Shown here piece by piece: positions 8,302 through 17,050 of a stretch of DNA of 64,000 nucleotides. The stretch covers positions 1-64,000 of the forward strand of contig NZ_BNAF01000017.1 of assembly GCF_014653155.1 (NCBI RefSeq), written 5' to 3'. Position 1 is the stretch's first letter. Every line of letters starts with the position of its first letter. Both the position numbers and the translations under genes were made by a program. The notes beneath the pieces are model-generated. The model saw nothing but the letters and a program-made list of their open reading frames with translations, was not told where the DNA came from and searched no databases. The stretch comes from Sphingobacterium griseoflavum (GTDB taxonomy: Bacteria; Bacteroidota; Bacteroidia; Sphingobacteriales; Sphingobacteriaceae).

Positions 8302-9825
8302 CTACCTTCCTTGCAACTCGGCAAACGGTATAGGCCAAGTATAGACAGAGGACGTTGCCGGAATAGAAGCGTCATCTGGCGTTAATCCTGGAATAAAAGG
8401 GTATCCCAAGCGCTTATAGAAGTAAAATAATTGCCCCTCTCCATAAAACTCTTTCAAATATTCTTTTTGAACCTCTTGGGCAAGCTGCTGTTGGTTCAAT
8501 CCGCGCAACTCATCTTGCGGACCTGTGACCATACCGCGATGTGCACGTACTTGGTTCAAGAAATAGGTTGCGGAATCTATATTTGTGGAGCTCTCTGCAG
8601 CGATGTAGTACATTTCGGAAAGGCGTAACAAGGGCATCTGTGCCGCAAAACGAGAGGTGTCTGCCAAACCGTCTTGGGAAAGTTTCATAAAGGATATCCC
8701 TGCACCGCTTGATCGCCAATGATCTATATAGCGAAAATCCGCTGTCTTTTCCTCATATATTCTTTGCAGAGCAGATTCCGTTACGGTCAGTCGGATGAAT
8801 CCGGCGTTCGCAAACACATCGTTGTAAATATTCCGCATATTTTGTATCCGAAGGGAAAACAGATGCTCACTGACAAACGTACGATCGCCGTTCACTACGC
8901 GCTCTTTCGTGGTGAATCTAAACTGTGCAGGAACTGCCTCTATCACCTTACGCGCATACGAATAGGCACTATCCAATTGACCATTGTACATGTATATGCG
9001 TGCCTTTAGTCCCAACACAGCATAATAGTTGAACCTGTTTCGGGTGAAAGTCAAAAAGCGATCCGCAGCATTTTCACGCATATCTTTGTCCACAGCCAAT
9101 AAGCGCTGTGCTTCGTCAAGATCCTGCAAGCAGTTTGCTATCGTTGATGTTACCGTTAATTTTGGGCTGCTTACTGGATCATAGGTGCGTACATAGGGAA
9201 TGAATGTCTGCTCACCGGCTGTCTGCGGACTAGGGGCAAAAAGCCGCAATAAATCGAAATGTAAAAATGCACGCAGACCTAAGGCTTGTCCTTTCACGTT
9301 GTTATAGTGGTTTTCACTGAAAATACCCTTTCTTTGGTCGATATTTGCCAGCAAATTATTGGTATTACCGATGATCCGGTACAGCCCCTGCCATACCGGA
9401 TCGATATAGGTTGCCCGGCTACCTTGGGCTTCATAATCATAAGCCCCTGTCGGCGTACCCATAATCACGGTGTACATTTGTCGAGCACTACCCGCTGTGT
9501 AGCGTTGTGCAAGGGCATCCAGCAGTCCAAATGTCAATTCTTTACCATAGAGCTGCGGCCTTCCCATTTGTACGTAAGTGCCCGATAATACTTCAAAAAA
9601 TCCTTGCTCACTTGCATACATGGTTTCTTCCGGAACTTCGGTAACGGGACGAACATCCAACCATTTACTGCACGCAGCGCACAGCGTCAAAAAAAGTATG
9701 CAGACGACAGCCATCCCGAAAAGCTGCTGTGGATTTTTCTGTCTCCGGTGAAGGAGGGGTGATGTTGTGTTTATTTTTGCCATGGTTGCTTGATTATTAT
9801 CGTTTGGGTCCATTTTGAAATGCAT
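8302..9825 (-). CDS. RagB/SusD-family nutrient-binding lipoprotein
   Basis: Up to 507 aa. The lipobox is in LTLCAACSKWLDV, followed by the usual SusD start VRPVTEVPEETMYASEQGF. TPR-like helices include GLRAFLHFDLLRLF and the C-terminus has YYIAAESSTNIDSATYFLNQVRAHRG. The start is uncertain: the ATG at 9825 is 4 bases after susC, while the ATG at 9783 gives a more usual signal peptide. SusD proteins bind ligand on the cell surface and act as a lid on the SusC barrel. It pairs with the SusC gene immediately upstream. Confidence 0.93.
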   Translation of the reverse strand: MHFKMDPNDNNQATMAKINTTSPLLHRRQKNPQQLFGMAVVCILFLTLCAACSKWLDVRPVTEVPEETMYASEQGFFEVLSGTYVQMGRPQLYGKELTFGLLDALAQRYTAGSARQMYTVIMGTPTGAYDYEAQGSRATYIDPVWQGLYRIIGNTNNLLANIDQRKGIFSENHYNNVKGQALGLRAFLHFDLLRLFAPSPQTAGEQTFIPYVRTYDPVSSPKLTVTSTIANCLQDLDEAQRLLAVDKDMRENAADRFLTFTRNRFNYYAVLGLKARIYMYNGQLDSAYSYARKVIEAVPAQFRFTTKERVVNGDRTFVSEHLFSLRIQNMRNIYNDVFANAGFIRLTVTESALQRIYEEKTADFRYIDHWRSSGAGISFMKLSQDGLADTSRFAAQMPLLRLSEMYYIAAESSTNIDSATYFLNQVRAHRGMVTGPQDELRGLNQQQLAQEVQKEYLKEFYGEGQLFYFYKRLGYPFIPGLTPDDASIPATSSVYTWPIPFAELQGR

Positions 9826-9829
9826 TGTC

Positions 9830-12800
9830 TTAAAAGAGGGTGGTAGAAAGCTGTAAGCTGAAACTTCGTTGAAAAGGGGTGTTCAGCCCCCGTTGCTCGC
9901 TTTCTAAAGAAGTTATTACGAACGGTGTGTTCCAGTATAGGGAGAGCATCGTATTCGACATCCTAAGTCGTTTGAGCCATGTCACTGCATTTGGTATCCG
10001 GTACGCCAGCGAGATGGACTGCATTTGTAGCATACGTTCGGTTTGTAGGAACCGGGAAGAAGCGCGATACACAGGACGACTCCGAAGGTCTAAAAACGGC
10101 TTCACGTCGCCGGGGTTAATCCACCGGTCCGTTGCTACACGTCTATCAAGATTCTGATATAACGGAAGCACATCGGTAAACTCAATACGGTCTCGTAGGT
10201 TTACATTAAAGACGCGTGCGCCGGTACGGTAAGATGCCGCAGCGGAAAATGTCCAGTCCTTGTACTGGAAATTTGTCATAAAGCTTCCTAAAAATTTAGG
10301 TTGCGCTGTTCCGAGCGGCTGCTCAAAGGCGTTCGATGCCGAATAGGTGTATTCTCCGTTCGGCATGATGAAAAGCTCATAACCTGTGACAGGGTCGATG
10401 CCGCCACTGGGGATTGCCCAGATATCATCCATGGAACCACCGACGACATAGCGAGAATTATTACGAACCTGTAGCTCTTGCACCCTGTTTTGAGGATTCG
10501 GAATGCCACGATTGTCTATGGGGACCGTGACACCGGGGATCTGCGTTAGGCTCGTGATCTTATTGCGCAACTGCATCGTGTTAAAGCCGATGTTCCAAGT
10601 AATATTGCGTTGCAGGTTTCGTACAATCGCGACATTCGTACTGAGTTCCCAACCCGAATTTTCCATGCCTCCTAAATTCGTGCTGTACCGATCAAATCCC
10701 ACCGAAGGGGGTCTGCTGATTTCCATCAGCATATTGGTGACTTTGTCTTTGAAGACATCCACGGTTATATTGACGCGATCCCGGAAGAACGTCATATCCA
10801 ACCCCAGATTTTGTTTAAAAGTACTTTGCCATTGGAGATTCGGATCGCCGTAGTTGGCAACATTGGATGAAAGAAGACCATGATAAGGATTGCCAATATC
10901 ATAAACAAACGTCGTGATCCCCTGATAAGGAGGGAAATTTTGTCCGCCAGTAGGCCCTATACTTCCTCGAATTTGAAGTCTATTGATAGCCGGATTATCT
11001 TTCAGAAAATGTTCTTGGTGTAAATTCCACCGTGCACCCAATGACCAAAAGGTATTGTAACGCCGATTGGCCCCAAATTGAGAAGAGCCATCTGTGGAAT
11101 AAGAGAAATCTACGAGATAGCGGTTGTCGTAGCTATAATTCGCATTGCCTCGCAAGGTGGCCTGTCTGACGGTGGCCTGAGAGCCCTGGGGACGAAAACC
11201 AGGTGCATACTGACTGGCAAATATGAAGTTGCGCATATTCTCGTTGGAGAAACCTGTCGCCTGCTGAAAATATCCAATGTCATTATTGCTTCGCAGATAG
11301 CCGCTCGCGGAGAGGAAAAAAAGATGCTTGCCAAATTGTTGCGTAAAATTTCCTTGAACATCGGCGTCCCATAGATCACTTTTGAGAAGGTTTAAGCTAT
11401 ATTGTCCACGTTGTCCAAAGGGCAACCCATCAAAACGCGGCAAGCTGCTGGGACTAAAGTCATGGGATTCGCGATTGCTAATGGTATAGGAAAATCGGCC
11501 TGAGAGAAAAAAATTGCTGGTCACGTTCCATCGAATTTGGGTGTTGTTGATCCATCGGCTATCCGTGTCATATTTGACCGGATCTAAACTGGCAGCATAT
11601 AGCGGATTTTCCTGTCGATAATGGAATGGTGTGAGCGCATCCAAACGGAACTGTTCACTACCCCAAGTATTTTTAAAATCGCCAAGAAAACGAACGAGGT
11701 TGCCATTAGCATCGTAAGGCGTCAAAAATGGGTTTAGTCTCGTGAACCGTGAAAAACTGCCGTATGGAGACTCTGTTCCTCTCGTGGAGTAATGTTCCAA
11801 ATTATTACCAACGGTCAATTTTTTCGTTACATACTGCAGATTTATCGCGCCGTTTAACGAGCGTCTACTGTTGCCTATCATCACACCAGGGGTGGTTTTA
11901 TAACCGCCTATCAAGGAATAACGAAAAGCTTGGTCTCCACCCATAATATTTAAGGTATGAGACTGCGAGATAGCGGTCTGTAAAGGCTGGGAAAGCCAAT
12001 ACGTATCCACACCTCGCACAACTTCGCTATAGATGTTGTCGATAATCGCTTGATTGGTTAATTGATACGGAACGGAAGCTCCTGTATTCCGCACGTTGTA
12101 AAGCCCAGCAATCCTCTCTAATTCATACTTTTCCCTTGCAGTCATCAAGTTATACGAGCTCAGGTCAGGGATGGCGAATCCGATATTTCCTGTATAGCCA
12201 ATCTGTATCGTTCCTGGTTTTGGCCGGATCGTCTCGATAACCACCACACCATTGGAGCCTCTGGAGCCATATATCGCGGTTGCCGAAGCGTCTTTAAGGA
12301 TGGAAATACGTGCTATGCGGTTCATATCCATATCGATCAACGTTTGTAGTGGAATCTCGAACCCATCCATAATAAATAACGGAGCATTGGGATTGTCTCC
12401 GTACAGCGCTGTTAAGGTTGCATTGGTACGGCCTTGTTGTATCGGAAAATTGTTCTGTCCCCTTAATCTGATTTCCGGCAAGACATTTGGATTTCCGCCA
12501 GCCTCCAAGTTGGGCGGCATTTGGAAAGATGGATCCAATAGTTGCAAAGCCATTAAAGGATTTTGGGGGGCAAAGCGCTTTAGCTCTTCTGCAGAAACTG
12601 TGGTTACTGCGCCGGTAAAACTTTCTTTTGGACGATCAAAAATACCAGTGACAATGACATCCTCGATCTTGTTTGCGCTGGGAGACATAAACACTTTGAT
12701 GTTGTTCTTCTCCAGGTATACCACTTCTTTTTTATCAAAACCCACAGATGAAAAGATCAGGTTGACGCCCTTTTCTACCGGAATGGAAAATTCGCCTCTT

Positions 12801-13258
12801 GCATTGGTCAGCGCGGTAGGGCCATTATTCGCAATAGCTACCGTCACGCCCTGTAAGGGCATGTTGGTCTCATCCATTACGATGCCATACAGCATCACTT
12901 GCTCTTTAGATTGCTTTTGGTCGCTATCGGACTGCGTTTTGGCTTTTTCCCTGGTGGGGGTAATGACGATGTATTTTCCATCTCCCTTGACGCTGAACGT
13001 GAGCGGAAAGCCCTCGATAACTTGCTGTACAGCTTCTAACGCACTTTTTTTGTGTATATGGCCGCTCACTTTGTAGTTGGCGATAGTTGAATAAGCAAAT
13101 TGGATTTTTACGCCCGAAGCTTTCTCTATCCGTTTGAAGACATTGGAGAGCGGTTCATTCTTGTAGTCCATGGAAACTTGTTGCCCTTGTGCCAAACTTC
13201 CGTATACGTAAAATAAAAAGCCAAGGAGTAGCAGTAGCTTCGTTCTTTTTTCTTTCAT
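9830..13258 (-). CDS. SusC/RagA TonB-linked outer-membrane transporter with STN signalling domain
   Basis: 1142 aa. Signal peptide (about 1-24), secretin/TonB N-terminal (STN) domain at about 26-100 (DYKNEPLSNVFKRIEKASG), carboxypeptidase-regulatory-like domain at about 122-195, TonB-box region (IEDVIVTGIF, about 200), plug (about 210-350 with KDASATAIYGSRGSNGVVVI) and a beta-barrel ending in phenylalanine. Of the four SusC proteins in the window only this one has an STN domain, which in the family talks to a FecR anti-sigma factor; one is encoded at 206-1267. It is the first gene of a minus-strand operon and diverges from dnaG. Confidence 0.95.
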   Translation of the reverse strand: MKEKRTKLLLLLGFLFYVYGSLAQGQQVSMDYKNEPLSNVFKRIEKASGVKIQFAYSTIANYKVSGHIHKKSALEAVQQVIEGFPLTFSVKGDGKYIVITPTREKAKTQSDSDQKQSKEQVMLYGIVMDETNMPLQGVTVAIANNGPTALTNARGEFSIPVEKGVNLIFSSVGFDKKEVVYLEKNNIKVFMSPSANKIEDVIVTGIFDRPKESFTGAVTTVSAEELKRFAPQNPLMALQLLDPSFQMPPNLEAGGNPNVLPEIRLRGQNNFPIQQGRTNATLTALYGDNPNAPLFIMDGFEIPLQTLIDMDMNRIARISILKDASATAIYGSRGSNGVVVIETIRPKPGTIQIGYTGNIGFAIPDLSSYNLMTAREKYELERIAGLYNVRNTGASVPYQLTNQAIIDNIYSEVVRGVDTYWLSQPLQTAISQSHTLNIMGGDQAFRYSLIGGYKTTPGVMIGNSRRSLNGAINLQYVTKKLTVGNNLEHYSTRGTESPYGSFSRFTRLNPFLTPYDANGNLVRFLGDFKNTWGSEQFRLDALTPFHYRQENPLYAASLDPVKYDTDSRWINNTQIRWNVTSNFFLSGRFSYTISNRESHDFSPSSLPRFDGLPFGQRGQYSLNLLKSDLWDADVQGNFTQQFGKHLFFLSASGYLRSNNDIGYFQQATGFSNENMRNFIFASQYAPGFRPQGSQATVRQATLRGNANYSYDNRYLVDFSYSTDGSSQFGANRRYNTFWSLGARWNLHQEHFLKDNPAINRLQIRGSIGPTGGQNFPPYQGITTFVYDIGNPYHGLLSSNVANYGDPNLQWQSTFKQNLGLDMTFFRDRVNITVDVFKDKVTNMLMEISRPPSVGFDRYSTNLGGMENSGWELSTNVAIVRNLQRNITWNIGFNTMQLRNKITSLTQIPGVTVPIDNRGIPNPQNRVQELQVRNNSRYVVGGSMDDIWAIPSGGIDPVTGYELFIMPNGEYTYSASNAFEQPLGTAQPKFLGSFMTNFQYKDWTFSAAASYRTGARVFNVNLRDRIEFTDVLPLYQNLDRRVATDRWINPGDVKPFLDLRSRPVYRASSRFLQTERMLQMQSISLAYRIPNAVTWLKRLRMSNTMLSLYWNTPFVITSLESEQRGLNTPFQRSFSLQLSTTLF

Positions 13259-13586
13259 TACCTTTTAAGTTGGTTAGTCAGTTAGTTATTGTAACTTCTA
13301 CAAAATGATGAATGATCATTTTATGTATAGTACGAGCGGATCATCAAAAAGGGTACGATGCTTCGGTATTTTTTTAAAAAATTTTCGTTCGGTAATAAAT
13401 GCGGCTTTCTGTCTTCCAGGGAAGATCCCACATGCGGGGCACAGCATGGTCGTCGCAGCATGTACAATCTCATCTTCGATAAAGGTTTTTGCTTTTGCAT
13501 TTTATTGCCGATCTGTGTAACTTGCTGCTAAATTAGTCGTGGCATTTCAAAGGAATTATATATCGGGAGGCGATAAAGAGTAGTTT
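13259..13586. other. Divergent intergenic region between susC and dnaG
   Basis: 328 bases with no credible gene. It must hold the promoters of the minus-strand SusC operon and of dnaG. Visible structure: the perfect inverted repeat at 13302-13322 and a doubled GTTAGT at about 13274-13286. No TAnnTTTG box was found on either strand, which would fit the SusC operon using an ECF sigma factor rather than the main one. Confidence 0.5.
13302..13322. repeat. Perfect inverted repeat in the susC/dnaG promoter region
   Basis: AAAATGAT at 13302-13309 and ATCATTTT at 13315-13322, spaced by 5 bases. It lies 44-64 bases upstream of the SusC start. It could be an operator or a chance AT-rich palindrome. 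Confidence 0.4.
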
Positions 13587-15578
13587 ATGATTGCAAAAGA
13601 GACCATTGAGAAGGTATTGGATGCGGCTCGTATTGAAGAGGTCGTGGGCGATTTTGTGGACTTAAGAAAGCGCGGAACATCACTCATCGGTAATTGTCCT
13701 TTCCATAATGAGAAAACGCCGTCTTTTCACGTTTCCGTCGCCAAAGGTATATACAAATGTTTTGGCTGTGGTGTTGGTGGTGATTCGCTCAAATTTGTGA
13801 TGGAACTGGAAAAGTATTCCTATCCGGAAGCGATTCGCTACCTCGCAGACAAATACAGTATCCCAATCGAAGAGGTACAACGGTCGCCCGCGCAGCTTGC
13901 CGCGCAAGATAAGCGGGAAAGCCTCTATGTACTAAGTAGCTGGGCCGGCAAATTTTTCAAAGAGCAATTGTGGAATACGGAAGTAGGGCAATCGATTGGA
14001 CTATCCTATTTTAAGGAACGTGGATACCGCGAAGAAATCATTAAAAAATTCGATTTGGGCTATTCGCCTGATCAGTGGACTGTCCTTTCCGACGCGGCTG
14101 TTGCTGCGGGATTTCATCAAGATTATTTGAAGGAGATCGGCCTTTCCATCGAGCGTGACGATGGTCGAGTCTATGACCGTTTTCGGGGGAGAGTCATTTT
14201 CCCTATTCATAACCTGACAGGCCGAATTATTGGTTTTGGTGGCCGAACACTAAAAACCGAAAAATCCGTTCCAAAGTACGTGAACTCTCCCGAAAGTGAG
14301 ATATACCATAAATCTGATGTGTTGTATGGCTTAAATTTCGCGAAGAAAGCCATTATGGACAACGATACCTGCTATCTCGTGGAAGGTTATGCAGATGTGA
14401 TTTCTATGCACCAAGCAGGCGTAGAGCATGTCGTATCCTCGTCGGGCACGTCCTTGACGACAGGACAGATTCGTTTAATTTCTCGTTTTACCAAAAATGT
14501 TGTTATTCTTTACGACGGCGATGCGGCGGGGATAAAAGCATCGCTTCGCGGTACCGATATGCTGTTGGAAGAAGGCCTCAACGTTAAAGTACTTCTTTTT
14601 CCGGACGGCAATGATCCTGACTCCTATGTCCAGAATTTTGGATCTTCAGCCTTCAAAGAATACATCGATAAGCATCAAGAGGATTTTATCTTTTATAAGA
14701 CGAATATCCTATTAAAGGATACAGGTGGCGATCCCATCAAGCGAGCTGAAGTCATCAGGGAGGTCGTGCAAAGCATTGCCCTTATACCTGATGAGATAAA
14801 GGTGTCCGTATTTATCCAGCAATGCTCGCGTCTTTTGGAAATTGAAGAGCGCGTTCTTTTGACAGAACTGAATAAAATGCGGCTGCAAAAGGCGAAGACG
14901 CAAGAGCGGAAGGAACATGCGCAACCAAAGCCGTCATCCGGAAGGGATATTCCGGCCCTTGATATGCCGCCTGCGGATTTCTTTTTGACAGAACAGGAGC
15001 GATCTGAAATAGGCCTTCCACCGGTAGAAAGCCCCAAAGTCATTACGGCGGAAACTTTGCAAGAACGAGAAATTGTACGGATACTGTTGAACTATGGCGC
15101 TGAACTCGCCACTTGGGAGGGCGACGGAGACGTGCCTGTAGCCCCGCTATTGCTGAACGCGCTCGACGATATCAGTTTTGAAGATAAGCCCAGTGCATTT
15201 ATTGTTGATGTGTTTAAAAAAAAGGCCGAAGATTTCGAGATTCCTGAAGCTAAATTTTTCTTTTCCCATCCCGATAAGGATGTGCAGGATCTAGCTATAA
15301 CCTGCGTCTCCACACCCTATGAGCTTAGTCCCAATTGGAATGATGACAAGCGGAAGATCTACGTCACCCAAGAACGGGAACACTTAAAAGAGCTAACTAT
15401 CCAAGCCGTTTACCGGATTAAAAAGCGCAAAGTGGAGCGCGAAATGGTCAAGATCAGAGATGAACTTAAAACGGGGGGCACCGCCGAAGATTTAGAGATT
15501 TTGCTTTCTAGATACCAAAAGCTAAAAGAAGCCGAAAAGCTGCTCGGGACATTTTTGGGAAATATTGTAGTCAGATAA
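13587..15578 (+). CDS. dnaG: DNA primase DnaG
   Basis: 663 aa, close to the usual primase length. The N-terminal CHC2 zinc-binding domain shows Cys37, His40, Cys58 and Cys61. The Toprim catalytic core has YLVEGYADVISMHQ at about 263-276 and the acidic DGDAAG at about 309-314. The C-terminal part (about 450-663) is the helicase-binding region. It makes RNA primers for replication at the fork. It is followed 3 bp later by the YraN-family gene, so these are probably one transcript. Complete and unremarkable. Confidence 0.98.
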   Translation: MIAKETIEKVLDAARIEEVVGDFVDLRKRGTSLIGNCPFHNEKTPSFHVSVAKGIYKCFGCGVGGDSLKFVMELEKYSYPEAIRYLADKYSIPIEEVQRSPAQLAAQDKRESLYVLSSWAGKFFKEQLWNTEVGQSIGLSYFKERGYREEIIKKFDLGYSPDQWTVLSDAAVAAGFHQDYLKEIGLSIERDDGRVYDRFRGRVIFPIHNLTGRIIGFGGRTLKTEKSVPKYVNSPESEIYHKSDVLYGLNFAKKAIMDNDTCYLVEGYADVISMHQAGVEHVVSSSGTSLTTGQIRLISRFTKNVVILYDGDAAGIKASLRGTDMLLEEGLNVKVLLFPDGNDPDSYVQNFGSSAFKEYIDKHQEDFIFYKTNILLKDTGGDPIKRAEVIREVVQSIALIPDEIKVSVFIQQCSRLLEIEERVLLTELNKMRLQKAKTQERKEHAQPKPSSGRDIPALDMPPADFFLTEQERSEIGLPPVESPKVITAETLQEREIVRILLNYGAELATWEGDGDVPVAPLLLNALDDISFEDKPSAFIVDVFKKKAEDFEIPEAKFFFSHPDKDVQDLAITCVSTPYELSPNWNDDKRKIYVTQEREHLKELTIQAVYRIKKRKVEREMVKIRDELKTGGTAEDLEILLSRYQKLKEAEKLLGTFLGNIVVR

Positions 15579-15581
15579 GGT

Positions 15582-15938
15582 ATGGCAAAACATTTAGAAG
15601 ATGGCAAAAGGGGTGAATTATTAGCGGCAGATTATCTGCGGAGCCAGGGGTATGTGACGGTAACGACCAACTGGCGGGACAGGTATTGTGAGATCGATAT
15701 TATCGCAAAAGATGGAGATACGCTGGTTTTTGTGGAAGTCAAGTCGCGGACATCTACCCTTTTTGGAGAGCCTGACTCTTTCGTGGACATCAGAAAGCAA
15801 CAATTGATCATCCGCGCGGCGGATGCTTACCTCCACGTTTCTGGACATGAAGGAGAGATTCGTTTTGATATCGTTTCCGTATATTTAGGGCAAAAGAACC
15901 ATATTGAATTAATTAAAGATGCTTTTTGGAGTAATTAG
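15582..15938 (+). CDS. YraN/UPF0102-family endonuclease-fold protein
   Basis: 118 aa, full length for UPF0102. It shows the family's restriction-endonuclease-like core: GELLAADYLRSQGY (about 11-24), then CEIDIIAKDGDTLVFVEVKSR (about 36-57), the E-x-D...E-x-K arrangement of PD-(D/E)XK nucleases. The cellular role of the family is not firmly known; a DNA-processing role has been suggested. It begins 3 bp after dnaG and is followed 7 bp later by the glutaminyl cyclase. Confidence 0.9.
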   Translation: MAKHLEDGKRGELLAADYLRSQGYVTVTTNWRDRYCEIDIIAKDGDTLVFVEVKSRTSTLFGEPDSFVDIRKQQLIIRAADAYLHVSGHEGEIRFDIVSVYLGQKNHIELIKDAFWSN

Positions 15939-15945
15939 ATATACC

Positions 15946-17004
15946 ATGAAAATAAATCAACTGGCAAGTGTATTCGCAATAGGTACGTTGTTGTTCGCAG
16001 GATGTAAATCGCAACAAGGGAAGTTCGAGTTTTTATCGCCTAAAACTGGAGAAACGATTGTGCTCGGACAAAAAGTTGCCGTGCGCATGCATTTTCCCGA
16101 TACCACGATCGATTCTGTTGTATACGCAATAGACGGTGAAGTTATAGAAAAGAAGCAAGATACTTCCGTCGTTACCCTAGACACCGAATCGATTGGCTTG
16201 GGAGCCCGTAATTTAGTGGCGAAGGTATACAAAGCCGGAAAGGAAGATGTGGCATACAGCAATGTCACCATCGTTCCCGAGTCGCCGCGGCAGTATACGT
16301 TCGAAAAGGTCAATGAATATCCGCACGATACAAAAGCCTTTACCCAAGGCTTAGAATACACTAATGGAACCTTGTATGAATCGACAGGGGCTGGTAGCGA
16401 GCTTATCTCTTCCATCCGGCGTGTAAACCTGAAGACGGGTGAAGTATTGCAGAAAAAGGAGTTTGTGGGCAAAAGTGCAAATGGGCAAGATTATTTTGGC
16501 GAGGGGATGGCTATCGTCGGCAGCAACATCATTATGTTGACTTGGTTGAATAACGAGGGGCTCGTGCTGGATAAAACCTCTTTTGAACAAGTTTCTTCTT
16601 TTGCTTACCAAAACAGTAAAGAAGGCTGGGGGCTTTGTTACGATGGAACCCGACTGATTAAATCGGATGGTTCCAATAAGCTGTATTTTCTAGATCCGAA
16701 GAGTTACCAAGAGATTGGCATGGTCGCTGTCTATGGAAGCGAAGGGCCACAGGATTTGTTGAACGAGCTAGAGTTTATTGATGGGAAAATTTATGCGAAT
16801 GTATATGGAAAAGATATTATCGTCATCATAGATCCAGAAACGGGTGCCGTTGAAGGGCAGCTCAATCTGATGGGGCTACACACACATGCATCACAAAGTG
16901 ATAAGGAGCTAAACGGTATTGCCTATGATAAGGCGAGCAAAAGACTGTTTGTTACAGGAAAGCAATGGGATAAATTATACGAGATAAACGTTGTTGCGCG
17001 ATAA
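15946..17004 (+). CDS. Glutaminyl-peptide cyclotransferase (glutamine cyclotransferase family), lipoprotein
   Basis: 352 aa from the ATG at 15946, chosen over 15919 because it starts a clear lipoprotein signal (MKINQLASVF, then LLFAGCKSQ) and avoids overlap with the YraN gene. An Ig-like segment (about 25-110) precedes the five-bladed beta-propeller of the plant-type glutaminyl cyclase family. Family features include FTQGLEYTNGTLYESTG, GQDYFGEG and LNELEFIDGKIYANVYG. The enzyme converts N-terminal glutamine of exported proteins to pyroglutamate in the periplasm, a common modification in Bacteroidota. It ends just before a bidirectional terminator. Confidence 0.92.
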   Translation: MKINQLASVFAIGTLLFAGCKSQQGKFEFLSPKTGETIVLGQKVAVRMHFPDTTIDSVVYAIDGEVIEKKQDTSVVTLDTESIGLGARNLVAKVYKAGKEDVAYSNVTIVPESPRQYTFEKVNEYPHDTKAFTQGLEYTNGTLYESTGAGSELISSIRRVNLKTGEVLQKKEFVGKSANGQDYFGEGMAIVGSNIIMLTWLNNEGLVLDKTSFEQVSSFAYQNSKEGWGLCYDGTRLIKSDGSNKLYFLDPKSYQEIGMVAVYGSEGPQDLLNELEFIDGKIYANVYGKDIIVIIDPETGAVEGQLNLMGLHTHASQSDKELNGIAYDKASKRLFVTGKQWDKLYEINVVAR

Positions 17005-17007
17005 CAT

Positions 17008-17033
17008 AAAAAGGAGCTGGAAGGCTCTTTTTT
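17008..17033. terminator. Bidirectional intrinsic terminator
   Basis: A 10-bp stem (17008-17017 with 17024-17033, one G-U pair) around a 6-base loop, with an A tract on the left and a T tract on the right. It can therefore stop transcription of the dnaG cluster (+) and of the convergent DUF1684-deformylase gene (-). Confidence 0.85.
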
Positions 17034-17050
17034 CTGCATTTTCGCCTATC

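Noticed and set aside
12252..13076. 274-residue open frame on the plus strand
   Set aside because: Fully antisense to the N-terminal half of a clear SusC gene; it is a shadow of that gene's codon pattern.
13305..13520. 71-residue open frame before dnaG
   Set aside because: It begins inside the 13302-13322 inverted repeat, has no recognisable feature and lies in a divergent promoter region.
15919..15945. Earlier start of the glutaminyl cyclase
   Set aside because: It overlaps the YraN gene and puts nine unrelated residues in front of a clean lipoprotein signal.
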